Below are positions 38,827 through 53,800 of a DNA stretch of 64,000 nt, piece after piece. The notes under the pieces are model-generated. The model worked only from the letters and a program-made list of their open reading frames with translations, was not told the origin of the DNA and made no database searches. Each line of letters opens with the position of its first letter. Position 1 is the first letter of the stretch. Position numbers and translations under genes: made by a program. The stretch is from Parus major (lineage: Eukaryota > Chordata > Aves > Passeriformes > Paridae): assembly GCF_001522545.3 (NCBI RefSeq), contig NC_031768.1:93110230-93174229 (forward strand), in the 5' to 3' direction.

Positions 38827-41800
38827 GTAACAAAGTACAGGATAAGGATGAAATTAGTCCTCCTTGTCACTGAAAGGTGGTTTGTGTCTCATCTCTTGTG
38901 GAACTGCAGAGCCCAAGAGGACTTTGAAGCCAAATCTGTTGATTTCAGAGGAACTTGATGGACATTAAACAGCATGATCTGAACCAGAGCCAGTAACATA
39001 TTAAAAGCTCCTTTTAATTTGCTGCATTAATGGAAATTATTTTTATTATTTCAGAGCACTTCTATTAAATAAGCTCCAGGACTTGCTTTTGTCATTTTTG
39101 TATAGTTTAATGTTGGTTGCTTGGGGTTTTTTAATGTATTTATTTTGGATACATGGATGTTGAGCAATGTTAAGTTGAAGCATGGTTTGGTAAGATTTCA
39201 AAAACTTTAAGACTTTAAAATTTGCTGAAGGAATAATTATGTTCCAGTTTTGATGCTATCACTTTCACTTAAATCAGAGCCAGGTGAACTTTGGAACTAG
39301 CTGTACAGTTTCTGAGTTGTTCTTGAAATGTACATTCTGAGTTCTGATGAGTAAAGGTGGTAAGATCAAGCATTACTCTGCTTCATTAAGTGAAAATACT
39401 GATTTTATTTTTTTCAGATAGCATTGCACAGTGGCCAGCCCACCTGCATCCACCAGACATAAGAATATAAAATATGTTATTTTTATTACTACTACTGTCC
39501 TTAGGATTATAAACACTTCAGGTGTAATGCTACAGATTACAGAATTTGGATGTAATTTCCTGTTTAAATTAGGGGGAAAAATACTAAAAATTAAACATTA
39601 AAAGTAATTAAAAATTACTTTTCCTCTTATGTTAAAAGTTTTTTTTTTATTCTGATGCTTTTTTATGTATATATATTTATATACAGGTGAATGGCTTGCT
39701 TTTTTTTGTTTGTGATTTTTTTTTCCTAAACATGTATTCCATTTCAGGATAATATGGAAAAGATACTTCCAGTTCAGTTTATGACTTTCTAACTTTTGTT
39801 TTTTACAAGATTTAATTAAAACAAAGTTTCTATGATTTTTAAAACCACCTTGAAACTTTAACAGAACTGGTAGAAGCATAATGTTAAACTGGCAAGACAG
39901 AAGGAAATAGGATTTAAAGGTAGGAACATGAAGCCAGATGCCATTTAAGTATTGTGAACAATACAATACATACGAATTTACTAGTTAAAACTTTATTCTC
40001 TTCTGCACCAGGCACATCAAGTGCTGTTTGGTTAAATTCACATTGTGGATAGAGTGGTTTTCATGCAGTAGTCACAAGACTGTCTAAAACCTCAGCTGAA
40101 GTTCTCTGAGATAACCCAGCAGTATTTTATATGCAATGTCTATTGAGTTACCTTGCCTAAGTATTTAGAGTCACATCCCAGATGGGTCTAAAGAATTTTG
40201 TAGAGCTTATAGAAATTTATCTAAAACCCAAAACAAACAAGCAAACAAAACTAAACAAAACTACCAACTAAAAACAAACAAACAAAAAAAAAAAACCCCA
40301 AAAAAACCACAAACAAGCAAAAACCAAACAAACCAAAAAAAAAAAAACCACAGAAAAACAAAAATCCTCACAGCACAGATATGCTCACTGAGGAAGGCTT
40401 GGATCCCAAAGGTATTGGAGTATGTAACTTGTGCTGATTTCGGCAGAAGCTGAATGTCTAAATGCAGTGTAAGAGTCTGATACTTTATTGCTTTTATTTC
40501 TAAATAACTGAAGAGAGGCTGAAAGGAAAATCGGTTCTTCCTGCGTGAGTTCCTTAATTTTCCAATCGTACAGGCTAGAAAAAGATACCTAACATCTCTG
40601 AGTGTCAGTCTTATCTTTGCAGAGGTTTGTTACCATGTACAAGTGCTGTTTATTTATAAGAGACTTCAGCACAAAGTGAAAATATATTATCTGCACATCT
40701 TGCAGTGTTGATGCTGCAATTCCTAGAAGTCACATAACTAGACCTGCTTGTGTAGTGTGATATTTCTGAACTGTTAGTGCACTAGGTATTTTATTCCTCC
40801 TCACTATCCAACTGGCACTGATAAATTTCCTCTTCTACCCTGCAGTGCATATTCTCTTGAACATTGTCACATTAGGGCAGCTCTTGTTAGTGAACAATAT
40901 GGATCCCATCCTTCCTCTTAAAGAGTTAAACAAAATTTTATCAATGACTTTAAGGAGAGGGGAATTAATTGAAACATCAATTGCTTCTGCCTGACTGTCC
41001 TGTGGAGAGAGAGGGTTGCGAAGGAATTTACAAGAGATCTCTTCCAAAAGACATCTCCCCCTTATGGACTCTGGATGTCACTGAAGTGGTTTCTCTCTGT
41101 TCTCTCTGCTCAGCCTCCCCACAGTTGAGCAGCTGATCAGCTCCTTGCTGACAAATGTGCCTGAAAGGGCATTACAAAGAAAGCAAATGGAATTCACTCA
41201 TCATACATACTATAGTAAATCAACCAATAAATGTGAAGGGCTGTTATCCTTTCAGCCCTCTTCTTGTCATTATTTCCATTGCAGAAGTGTCGTGTGCTGG
41301 TTTCCTTCTGCTTGCCTAAATATTTTCTAAGAAAACATTGCGTGGTCTGCTGGGTGCCAAATTGTTTACGCAACAAGACTAAGGACACTTGCAGTGTTTC
41401 TCATTTTCTAACTTTCTGTGAGATCCTTAGTTGTTCTCAGAGTGCTTGCCTCCAGAGTCATTCCTGTGACAGGAGCTTGCTGTTTATGCAGTTGTAAAAC
41501 CCTTCGGTGAGTCTTAAAGTTCAAGCATAGGGCTGAATAAACAGAAATTCAGCTTTCTTTCCCTGTGTCTTGTCAGATGCCTTTTAGGTTAAGTGTGGTT
41601 GAGACATCTTCCTCTATGTCTTGGACAAAACAAAGGCATCTTTACCCCAGAATCAAAATGACCAATAGAAAACACTAGTAAAATCAGTGGTGAATTGTTC
41701 TAGGTATGGATATTAGATGTCGTATACTAAATGATCTGTCTCAGGATCATCACAGATTCAATAGCATAAGAGGGAGAAGAGAAGATACTACAAAGAGTTG

Positions 41801-44800
41801 GGCTCTTTGTCCAAAGAGTGTGTTTTGCCTTCATCAAAATGTGCAAGTGATTAAATATATCTCCAAGATTCATTTTTTGAGATATCCATTAAACAGCAAA
41901 TATTTGTCCTTTCAATATTTTTTGTTACTCTTTTGGTTTCAGATTGGAACATTCAGATCCTGTATTTAAGAAAATCTCTTACAGAGAATATGAAGTGGAT
42001 TTTAAAAAAGAAAAACCAGCAAATAAATTTGCAGGTAAAGAGGAATTAAGTGTTCTGAGTATTTTAATTATCACTTGTTTTAAAGCCAATGGCAACTTAA
42101 GCAAGCTTGTATTTTTGTGTCCATTATTTGCACATAAACCAAACAGGCACAGGGGGATGAGGACTGTGCAGTGCATGAATGAGGCTTCCAAAGGCTGTAG
42201 GGAGGTTGGGCTTTCAGAGGATGCAGCTGTCTGCAGATCAGTTGCACCATACAAACTTGTTTCCTTTGTTTTCAGCATCTGATGAGGACTACCACATACA
42301 TGTATGTTTGTATGGCACAGCTGCAGTGATGACACTATGAATCCATATGGAAGGAGCCTAAGGCCTGAAACTAAATATTTACAAAATAGTTTACAAGAAA
42401 AGAGACTAACAAGCCAAAAGTTGTCTTAGCAGCTTTTTTAAGTGCTTATTTTTGCAACATGGGAAGTAGAGATACAAGCTCTTGAAATATTTTGCAGGAA
42501 ATGCCTCAAGAAATTTGCAGTGTGGGACTGATTATTTATTTGGATAAGATTTGGGGATTGAAAGAGCTCTTTGTTCTGTGACTTCTGGCATTCAGAGTGC
42601 TACTTAAAGTTATGTGTTTGAATGCCTTTCTCTAAACTCTTAAACTAGAAAGTGTTTATCTTCTGAAACTATTTAATTAAATTGTATGTGAAAGATTGCT
42701 AGAAATTTGCACTGAACCTCAAGATGAATCTTTTGATAAAGTTTCTGTATCTGTAAATAACTTTTTCTCCCTAAATCTATTATTTTCCTGTGATTTTTAA
42801 GTGCTAGTTTCCAGATAAATAATTTATAACATTTCTGACTATGCACTATAGGCTTTAAGTACCAATATGCTTTTTTATGGACAAGTTTCATTGCAGTGTT
42901 ATTACATTCTCTGCATTAATTTTGGAACTTGTACTTTGAGAGCTAATATTTTCTAATGAGAAAATTCTTTGTTTCTCTAAACATACTGTTTTATTAATCT
43001 TTTCCTCTTTCTTTATCTTGAATAACTATAGGACTTCTGGGACCAACCCTGCGTGCTGAAGTGGGAGATACTTTAGTAGTTCACCTTAAAAATATGGCTG
43101 ACAAGCCAGTCAGTATTCATCCTCAAGGCCTAGTTTACAGCAAAAATGAAGAAGGTAAATACTGTAGGAACTCCATGTGTTGCTCATTTATTTGTAGACT
43201 ACTGCATAAAATGTTGAGAGGGGTCCAAATGGATATTTAAAACTATGTGTAACACAAAGATCCGTTGATCCTGGATTACATCTTCACGTCCATTGTTAGC
43301 TCCTTTCTTGTTCATCAGCATAACATTAGGAATGAGTGTCATGAGCAGTTTCCTAGCAGTGCTGATCATGCTGTTCTGATACTCAGCATTTAATGCTCAG
43401 CTTTGTGGTGCTTTGCTCCACACCCTCATGAGACCAGCAAAAAGAGATTATAAACTATGACCAAATGGACAGTAAAATGTCTGTTCCAGCATGAAGTGAG
43501 TTTGGTTGCTCATGTTTCTTGGATTGCCCTGCCCTGAATGCTGAGCCAGAGCGCTGACCTGCAGTTTACGAATTCATGCAAAGCTTTATTTGTTGTGTGT
43601 GTGCAAAAGGAATTTTGCAACACCATCTCATGGAGTTGAACAGAACATCTCATTGGAAATGGTGGGAATACTGTCTGATTAATGTACCTTTTGCACTTCG
43701 GATTTCGATTCTCCGTCTCCCTTTTGTCATATTGCAGATCTGTTGGATATGGCAGGCACTGACATGAGCCATTACTGCTCAATATATGAATGTGCAGTGT
43801 ACAAAAGGCCTGAGGCAGAGCCAGCCCATGCAGTGGCTTTATGAGAGACACTTAGAAAGGTGACAGAGTGGGCAGCATTCCTCTGCAGAGCATCAGTGAG
43901 CAGAGGCTGAAGCATCATCCTCTCCTAACCTTAGTCAGACTGATGAAGAGCCCAACCTTTGGTAGTGATGATATTTCTAGGAAATCTTTAATCTGTGAGG
44001 AAAAGGATGGTAGTGGAATAGCTACTCTCCCCAGCTACTCATGAGTTATTTAATGAGTTATTTCTTTGAAGCTGAAGTACCATATGAGCATGATCAAACC
44101 AAGCTTTTGGAGCTGATTGTAGGAACATATTCCAGGCATTTTATTTGTTCTTTATCTTTATGCCACCCTACCGACTCTTTTCTTGGCAGGCTCCCTGTAT
44201 GATGACAGAACATCCCCTGAAGAAAAACGAGATGATGCTGTACTTCCAGGCCAGCTCTACACATATGTGTGGGATATATCAGAAGAAGTTGGTCCAAGAG
44301 AAGCTGACCTTCCTTGTCTTACTTATGCTTACTATTCTCATGAGAACATGGCAGTGGATTTTAACTCTGGTCTGATTGGAGCACTGCTGATCTGTAAGAA
44401 AGGTAATGAAATGCTGTAAGACTACTATAAAATAATACATTTTCATTTCTTAACAAAGATGATAATGTATGACAATGAGAGAAGATACATTATTTTCTTT
44501 TTCACATCTTTACATGCAGTGTAAAACAAATGTTTTTTAACATCATTCTTTTAGATGTTAAAGTTTTTAAATGCCAGCTTTCATGCAGTTCCATCCTGTA
44601 ATCATAGGATGGGCAGAAAACTTTAATAAATGGATACATTTGCCTGTATTGGTTGCGTTTTTAGTTGCTTAACTGTTAAATTAAGCTAACTGCTTATATG
44701 CTAATATGACCTCAAATTAGCTGCTAGTATGACCTCAAATTTCCTGTCTTAGAATAAATATTTTCTAAAACTTCATTCAAAATGGTTTGGCCATTTCAGA

Positions 44801-47800
44801 AAATAAGGCAGTAAATTATTGTTTTACCCATTGTCTTTTAAGGCTGTCTGCTCAAGAACCCGGAACACTCTCTTCTGTAACATGAGTTTAAAACTGCAGA
44901 GCAGTGTCTTTTGCTAGCTATTTGAAGATATGGCCAAATTTGAACAGATTATAAGTCTTAAAATTGTTTTTGCATGCAGTCAGAGACTTTAGATTTTAGC
45001 AGTCTGAACCATTGAATTCCATCTCCACTAATAACTGGTGTCTTGTAGCACTAGTAAATAGCTGCTAGATACACATCCCTGGTTTGAGGGATGACTGAAA
45101 CAACATGCCACCATGTAATGTACTTAAACTACTTACTGGTCCCTTAAATCCAAGGGTTTTCCAAATTATATATCCTTCTTGTGGTGAACGTGCTGGGAGC
45201 TATTTAGCTTGCTTTTGTTTGAGTCAAAAAATTTGTGTAGACTGTAGACTGCGTGGACTTGGACCTCGAAGCTCCCCTGAAAGTAAACAGAACATTGGTT
45301 CAGTGTGGGTTGCACAAGGACACTCTCTTCACCCATAGATACCCATTTTAATGCAGAGCACACCTATTCGTATCACCTCAAAGGAGTGGCATTAGTATTA
45401 TGTTCCTCCTGAATTTTTTTGATGATTGGTGCTTTTAGTATTATCTAAGGCTCGTTATTTTCCTAGTTTTCTTGGGTTTTCTTTCTCTGGGTTTCCATGT
45501 ATACGCATTTTTTATGGCATACTGGTTGAGCTAATCTGGGCAAATACTTTGGAACTACTTCCTTCTCAGGCTTCTCAAATTCATGCACTCTGGGCTTGAG
45601 TAGGATATGAATTTGAGATGGACTGGTGTGACCACTACCACACCAGTGGTAAGGTACTGCTTTTCTTCAGGAAAATTTGGGTGTATATTTCTGGCTAGAA
45701 CTTAGACAAACAGCTCACTATGCTTATTTTTAGGATTTCTGAACAGTTTTTTGACTGGACACCATGTCTGGTAGATGTGCAATGTACCTGTGTGTTTGGT
45801 CTGCCTGGCATGGAGTTTGGTTTGTTTACAGCAGCTCATATGGTGCTGTGTTTTGGATTTGTGGCTTATTATCATTGATAATATGCCCACGCATGTTAGA
45901 GCTGTTGCTGAACAGTCTCTTTTTCCTGCTCACACCTCCCCTAACAGTGGACTGGGGGTGGACAAGAGATTGGGAGGGCACCCATCTGGACAGATGAAAC
46001 AAATTGGCCAAAGGGTTATTTTCTACCATTAACATCATTCTGCAATAAAAACTGAGGCAGAGGAGGAAACAACAGTGTGGGGAGCACAAGCAGTGTTGAC
46101 TTCCAAGGTGACTGTTTTTGAGAGACTGACTAGGCATCAGTTAGTTTGTGGGAGATGAGTGATTTCTTCTGCATTGCTTGTTGTTTTCCCCTCTTTCCTT
46201 CACCTTTGAACCATCTTTATTGACTCATGAGTTTTCTGGTTTTTGTTCTTCCCGCTCTCTCTCCTGTCCTGTTGGGGATGGGGAGGCATTGAAGAGGGTG
46301 TTTGGTGTCAGCTCCCCATGGCCTGAAACATTTAAGAGGTGGTAAGGTTATAAAAAGTGGACTTTTGAGTTAAAGCACTGCCTGAATGTTCTTTGTGTGG
46401 CAAGTAGATAAATTCCTCTGTTGATCTGAGGCTTCTTTTGTGAAGAAAAACAGAACTTTGTAGCTTCTCATAAATTAAAAAAAAAATATTAGAAATTATT
46501 TCTCCCACTGTGTCTTCTCCTAGGTAGAATAATCAAGAAGTTTGCAAATTTTTAATTCCTGCAATCCAAAGGGACCAAACTATGTTTTGATAGTAGCAAG
46601 TGGAAGTTTTTAATGTGAGCGATCTACAGAAAGAATTAGTAAAAATCACACCAGTTCTGTGTGGCATGTCCAGAAAGAAATTCTACTTCTTGACAGAAAT
46701 TACATCTGTACCACAAAATCAACCAGGACAGTTTCTTGTAAATAATCCAGCACAGCAGTGTCTGTTGAAGTCTTCTGTGTGTAAATGTTGTTTGCTGAGT
46801 GATTGGTTTTAAGCTTTTTAAAGCTGCTGATGACCTTAGTGCTTGAAAAGGTGCTGTTCACACTGCTGGTGACTCTGCCATCAGTCTTCTCCTTGCCTCA
46901 CAGTCTGAAAAGAGATCAGAGCACCTGATTGTGAACCAAAGGTGTTTGACACTCCCCTTCATTAGGGTGGTCTCTGCAACACATTACCAGAATTTGTCTG
47001 AGACAATTCATTGAGTGATGTTTATCTTCTCTGGAATACTTCAGACTTTTGATTTTGTAGTTACCCAGTCTAAAAGTACTTTCAGAAATAAAATCACATT
47101 ATGAGCATTCTTAAGGCCTTGTTTTGATCAGGCTCAGCCAGTACATGCTAACAGGTGAAACAAGCTCATTAAATATATATTAACACAACTGCATGTGAAA
47201 TCTACTTTATTTCTGCTTCAAATTAAGATCTGTTGTTTTTCCTTCACAGGAAGTCTAAATGAGGATGGGTCACAGAAACATTTTGACAGGGAATATGTAC
47301 TGATGTTTGGTGTGTTTGATGAAAACAGGAGTTGGCAAAGATCACCATCAGTCAAGTATACAATCAATGGCTATGCCGATGGAACGTTACCAGGTACTGT
47401 TCAGGCTTATGTGAAATGAAACTAACATTTATGAACACTGAGTATTGCCTTTAGTTGCCTTTCATGCACAAAAATGGGAATGTGGAGAAATGGGATACAG
47501 CCTTTTTTAGAATGTGTCTGTGAGCATATAGATTCTGGAAGAAAAACTGTGCTGCTGAAAGGAAGGAAAATTACTGATAGGAACAATGAGATTACTTCTA
47601 AGATGTCTTCTGCTTGGAGAAAAGGATTACCAACTAAAATATATATATATTTAGTAAGCTCTTTGTTTTTTTTTTAACAAGCTGATGGTGAGAGAGTGAT
47701 TTGATTAAGTAAATTGTTGCTTCTACAGCATATAGAATATACTGTGTGCAAAACTTCCTGAAAGTGGAAAGTCAGTTATCATTAAAAGACTCAATTAAGC

Positions 47801-50800
47801 GAGAAGTCTAGGAAGGTGGTACTGGGGCTATTCTGTTGCCAGTGCTTTTCTGTTGTTCTACTAAGAAAAAACTTTCATATCACTCTCCCATCCACTGAGC
47901 AAATACAAAAGGTTGTCTTAAGTGGGGATTTTTTTAAGGAAATATTGTCACTGTTACTAGGTCCTACATCAATCTTTAGCTTAGATCCTTGCTTTTTTTT
48001 TTGCCTTTCCTGCCCTGCTTTTCCCTCACTCGCCAAGCAAGGACAGGTCATCTTTCCAAAAGAAGGCACTGGGTTTTTTTTTTCCTTTTTTTGCCACCTC
48101 GTTGTAAGTCAGTTTGTCACCTGCAGGTAAGATTTAAGCACTTGTCTTCCACTGACATACAGGACTTTGGTGTCTGAAACTTCCTCTTGTTGCAAACATT
48201 GACTGCAGCAAATTTTTTTAATGTTTTCAGTGAAGGTTTACTTCTAACCTAGGGTGCATGGGGAACTTGCATGATTTACCTGTATTCTGAACTTTAATCT
48301 CATGTCTCTTTCAGATTTAGAGGCTTGTGCATATGACAACGTTAGCTGGCATTTGATAGGAATGAGTTCCAAACCAGAAATCTTCTCCATTCATATCAAT
48401 GGCCAGAGCATGGAGCAAAAACGTCGCCGAGTTTCTGCTGTTAACTTGGTGGGAGGAGCCTCAACCACTGTAAACATGACAGTGACAGAGGAAGGAAGGT
48501 GGCTCATATCTTCTCTTGTCCAAAAGCACCTGCAAGGCAAGGAACCATCTAGTTAATAGTATAGCTCTACTTCTCTAAGTAGTACTTCTCTCTGTCCTTC
48601 TCTAAGTCCCAAATGGCTTCTACTGTTCTGCAACAGCACAGTTCATCTGTTTCAGGTGGTTTTATCGTTTCATTAATGACCAAGAACAGGGCATTCTGTT
48701 GGAAGTGCACGTTGAACTAAAAAATGTTCTTATCTGCAGCTTTACTGCAGGTCCACATCACAGAGCAACAGTCATTCAATTTTCCTGCATCTAAGTCTCT
48801 GTGAACTGTTAAGATAAGCACCGTTATAAAATTATTAAGAAACCACCTGTTTCCTGAGAAACTGAGTACTTTCAGCTAAGGGTACTTCAATGTGATGAAA
48901 ATATTTTTGTTTCATCATTTGAAAGTGGTATCTTTCAGCAATGATCTGAATTCTGCTTTAAAGGATGAGAAATTAAACAGAATTCTGTTTTAAAGGATGA
49001 GAGAAATATCTGTCTTATAAGAGCTGGAGATATATTTTGAGAGTAAAAATAGCTAAAGTGGTAAGAGGTCCTCAGATGGGAAATCACTATGGTCCTGTTT
49101 CCTCTCAATTAGCTGGAATGCACGGTTACCTCACTGTAAGGGACTGTGGGGACAAAGAGGTGAAGAAGAGTCGTCTCTCCTATAGAGAACGTCTTATGGT
49201 CAAAACCTGGAACTATTTCATTGCTGCAGAAGAAGTTACCTGGGATTATGCCCCAAGTATTCCAGACACCCTTGATAGGTAAAATAATACTTTGTCAGTA
49301 TAATAGGGAATGTTAGCATGAAATCATAGGATAATTGTGGTTGGAAAGAACCTCTTGGTATCCAACAGCAAAGTTGGATCCAGTTACACTGGACATTATG
49401 CAGTTGCATTTTTCTTGTTTCCAAGTACAGGGACCCCTCAGCTTGCCCCTCAGGTGCCCTCTTGGCACCTCTGCAACTTCCCTTATATCTTAATGTTGCA
49501 TGTTGTGTTCACTGTGTCTCATCTCTTCACCATGCAGCTCTGAGAAGCATGTGGTCTTGCTTTCTCTATAAAAACCAGTGTCAGTGACTTTCTTTGCTGA
49601 GAAGCCCAACAGTGGACACCTTTTTTTGCCTCTCACAGGGAGCACAAAATAACAAGATGAATTAGGAATTGTCCAAAGTTGCATATTTTCTAAAATACTT
49701 TTCAGTATCTATTCTGCTGAAACAAACAATCCTTAAGAGGAAGAGAAGGGGAGGGAGGGAATATTTCTGGAGATTAAATGTTTTTAAAAGTTCAATAAAA
49801 TAAAGTGTTTGGGGAGCAGAAGAAATGGCTCTGTATAAATGACCTCTGCATGTTACCAATGTAGATGGAGTACAAGTCATAAGCAAGCATATTTTGCTCA
49901 ACTTAGGACAAATAGAAGGAATTCTGGAGCATATATGATGCCATAGTAGACAGTGCTATCACTGCACTGTGGGGTTAAATTTGCAATTTGTCTATTCCCC
50001 AGTGCTACACGAGCCTTTACAAGCTGACATTCACAAGAATCTTTAAGCATTTAAGCAGAACAAAAGAAATTCCTTATTCTGTAAGGGTTATAGTTTCATA
50101 TACATCCTTAGAAATACAGTGTTTGCACAACTCGTTCTCCTTTGGCATGATTTGCTTCCCGTATGTGCTCTTGAACTGCAATAGAACAAACTTTTATATC
50201 TTTCCTGTCAGTCATACTGCCTTATTTAACCACCTCAGTTCTCTGATTTTTCCTTCTTTGTTCAAAACTGCAGAGTTTATTCCTTTTCAGTAACATTTTT
50301 TGAAGTGTGCGTGACAACAAACATGTTTCTCTGTGTAAATTCCAAGTGTTTATTCTGCTTTTTCTCTCAATATTAACAATTTTAACATTTGAAACCTCAG
50401 TGTAGCACTACTTACTGTATGATGCCTGACTGGGATTAAGATTGTTTTCCTATTTCTCCTGGAGTCTTTGCTACTGTGAGCAAATTGGATTTTTTTTCTC
50501 TGTGCTCAACTAGGCCTTTGATAAAGGAGAGCAGTGGTTTCTGTTTTACCTTGAAAGTGTACCTGCTGCTTCAGTTTGTTTCTTACTTGTATGCACACTG
50601 TTAAATTAAATGTAAACTCTGATATTAATTGGTCATATCTAATACCAAAACACAAGTAATGGTCCAAGATTCTTCTTCCCTAATTTAGGTTAGAATTTGG
50701 GTGAAAAGCATTAGGTTGTTTTATGGTTTGGATTTTTTTTCAAGCAGTGAGATTTCTACCAGTTATGTGAACACTAATTTTGTATTTTAACAAATGCTAC

Positions 50801-53800
50801 TATTCAGGTTTTGTTGATATTTTTTCTTTTCCTTTATTTTTAAGACACTATAAATCACAGCACTTGGACAACTTCTCCAATCTCATAGGTAAAAGGTATA
50901 AAAAGGCTATTTTTAGGCAATACACTGATGACAGCTTCACTAAACGTCTGGAAAATCCTCGTCCCAAGGAAACTGGAATCTTGGGCCCTATTATCAGAGC
51001 ACAGATCAATGATAAAGTCAAAGTAAGTAAAATAAATACAGAAATTATTTATACTATATTATATACTATATTATATAATATATACTATATTATATATTAT
51101 ACTATATTATTTATACTATAGCGTGTTTTTCATTGAGGCAGACATACTAGAGGAACTGGAGGAACTAGTTTGATTTTTGTTTTTTAGATAATATAGCTAA
51201 TGTTCTAAATATTGGCCCTGTTAAAAGGTATGATCACAAGGAACAGTGTTTAGCTTGCATTTTTCAGTGTTCCTTCTATAGTTTCCATGATTGTGCCTTT
51301 TTTTTACAAAATAAACATGCTTCAGGCACACTCTGTAAAATGTATCTTGGCATTGGTCCAAAAGGAGAAAAAAAGCCCTAAGCCTGGGTGGACTTCTGAG
51401 GGGATTTGTATCTGAGGCTGAATTTCATGGGCCTCTTGTTTCTTTATGCTGTTATTTTTTTCCTGCTGTTTTAGACAAAGGTACTCAGTTTCCATAACCA
51501 AATGTTATTTCATGAGGTTATACTATGAAACTAGGAAACATTTGCAGTATAAGCTCATGCTGCTGCAACATCCACTTGTCTTTCTGTTGTCATTTAATGA
51601 TGCATCACAAAGTTCCATGACATTTAACTTCCATAATTTCCACTATGAGTCTGTGGCTCTCAAATTGAGTTTAGCATGTTCCCTTTTCTCTTTTTTCTCT
51701 CATTTTTTTTTCCCTAATCCTGATTTTGTCAAGAATAGATAGGAAATTTTGCCTTTTCCTTACATATCCCCTCTGGGTCTTCCAATCTGGAACCAACTTT
51801 GGTTTAATTTTTTTTTTTTCTCCCATATTGAAGGTTTTTAAGAACTTCAGTCAGTAACTTCATATTTCCTGAGATAGTGTGTGCCTAGTAGCTAGAAGAA
51901 CAAGTGTTCTGTTTAGACCTTCCAGAGCCCAGCTATAAGCAGCTGAACTTCACTCAGTGGGGGTCTACAAAGTCCAGCAGAATGGACTTCTGCCTTTCTG
52001 GCACTTTCTGAGCTAAACCCAGGAAAATTCTACTGTAGTGGTAACTTCATTATGTATTGAGACAAGGATTTGTTGAATCCTAATTTTTTTTTCATTTGCC
52101 TATCAATGTAGATTGTATTCAAAAATAAGGCCAGTCGACCCTACAGCATTTATTTCCATGGAGTGACACTTGCAAAGAATGCAGAAGGAGCCGATTATCC
52201 TCTGGATCCTACAAGTAAAAAATTTGTGAAATATATTTTTGCATATTACTAACTGTTATGGATGGTTTTGTTGCTTTGAAGGAGGTGCTGTGGCTGGGAA
52301 TGTGCATGACTGGGAGACCTCAGTTCTGTGCCCTGCCTCTGCTTACCTGTTGTGTTGCCTTATAGAGAAACCAAGGTATTATCTGCAAAGCAGAGACAAA
52401 TACCCTGTATTTGTTGTCTTAGTTTTCTGTTCTTGTTTGTGATTTTAGAGAGACAAAAGTTCTCACTGAACTTCAGTTATCTCAAGGTAGCTTTTAATGG
52501 CCATACTGCACCAACGTCATTAGAAGGTGCAGATTGATATTAAAATCTGGCTCTGAGTTTGTTTCATTACTGTTCTTGTTTTTCCTAAGGCAATGACACC
52601 CAGAGCAGAGGAGTTGAACCAGGGAATACATACACTTATGAGTGGAAAATTGCTAAAACAGACCAACCCACTGCACAGGATGCACAGTGTATTACCAGGC
52701 TGTATCACAGTGCTGTAAATATTGAGAGAGATATAGCCTCTGGACTGATTGGCCCACTTCTGATTTGTAAAAGTGAAGCACTGACACAAAAAGGTGTGCA
52801 GGTAAGTTGTTTGGGCAGGTTTTGCTCAAATAATGTTATTTGGTCTACATTGAATTTAGTTTTACTTCCCTTAGAGAATTATTCTGTAGAGGGCAGTTAA
52901 ATCAACAGACTCCTGAAGAAACAATCCTGTAAGTGTCCACAGCAGTAAAGGAATTGTGTTCTGTGTTTCTTAGCAAGAGCTAAGAAAGGTCAACAAAAGG
53001 TCAGCCTGACTTTAAAGTCTATTTCTAGACTTGATAATTAATTTTCCTGCTGCTATTATATTTTCATACTCTGAAGATATTCAGATCTGACCCGGTCCCT
53101 TTCTGTAACAGAGACAGCTCCACAGAATCTGTCAATCTCGAGCACAATGAATCTAGAACAGCCAAAAGAGCATGGGAGGGTTCTGGGAGAGGGTTTCCCT
53201 TTACCAGTTATTGAAATCTTGCTTGGTAAGGACTTAAGCATCACTTGAGAGAAAAGGTGTCAGAAACTTTGTCAGGTCAAGGCAGAAGTCTGGTCCTGTT
53301 ACAGAGAGCCCAGTCATAAACCACATGTGTATCAGCAGTGCTAGAGGCTTGCTCAGTGTTCCACTACAGGTTAGTTGCAGTAGTAGGGTTGAAATCTGGA
53401 GCCTCTACTCCCTTCCTCTCAGCCTTTGGATCACTCTTACCAGGACTGTGGTGAAGCTTATGTTGCTTACCTAGTAAGAAAGATGTTGTAGGATTGAGTT
53501 CTTAATACATGTGTCTGCTGATAAAATGTAGCTGCTGTGTTGATTGTCTTTCAGAAAAAGGCAGACGAGGAGCAGCAGGCAATGTTTGCTGTGTTTGATG
53601 AAAATAAGAGCTGGTACCTAGAAGATAATATCAAGGAGTACTGCAGCAATCCAGCCACTGTCAAAAGGGATGATCCCAAGTTCTATAACTCGAACATAAT
53701 GCACAGTGAGTGGGATACTGAGATGAATAATATGAAAGCTTATATGAACCTGAGCACTCAGTGATTGCTTGTTCCCAGAAGCACATGTGGTTGGAGAATC

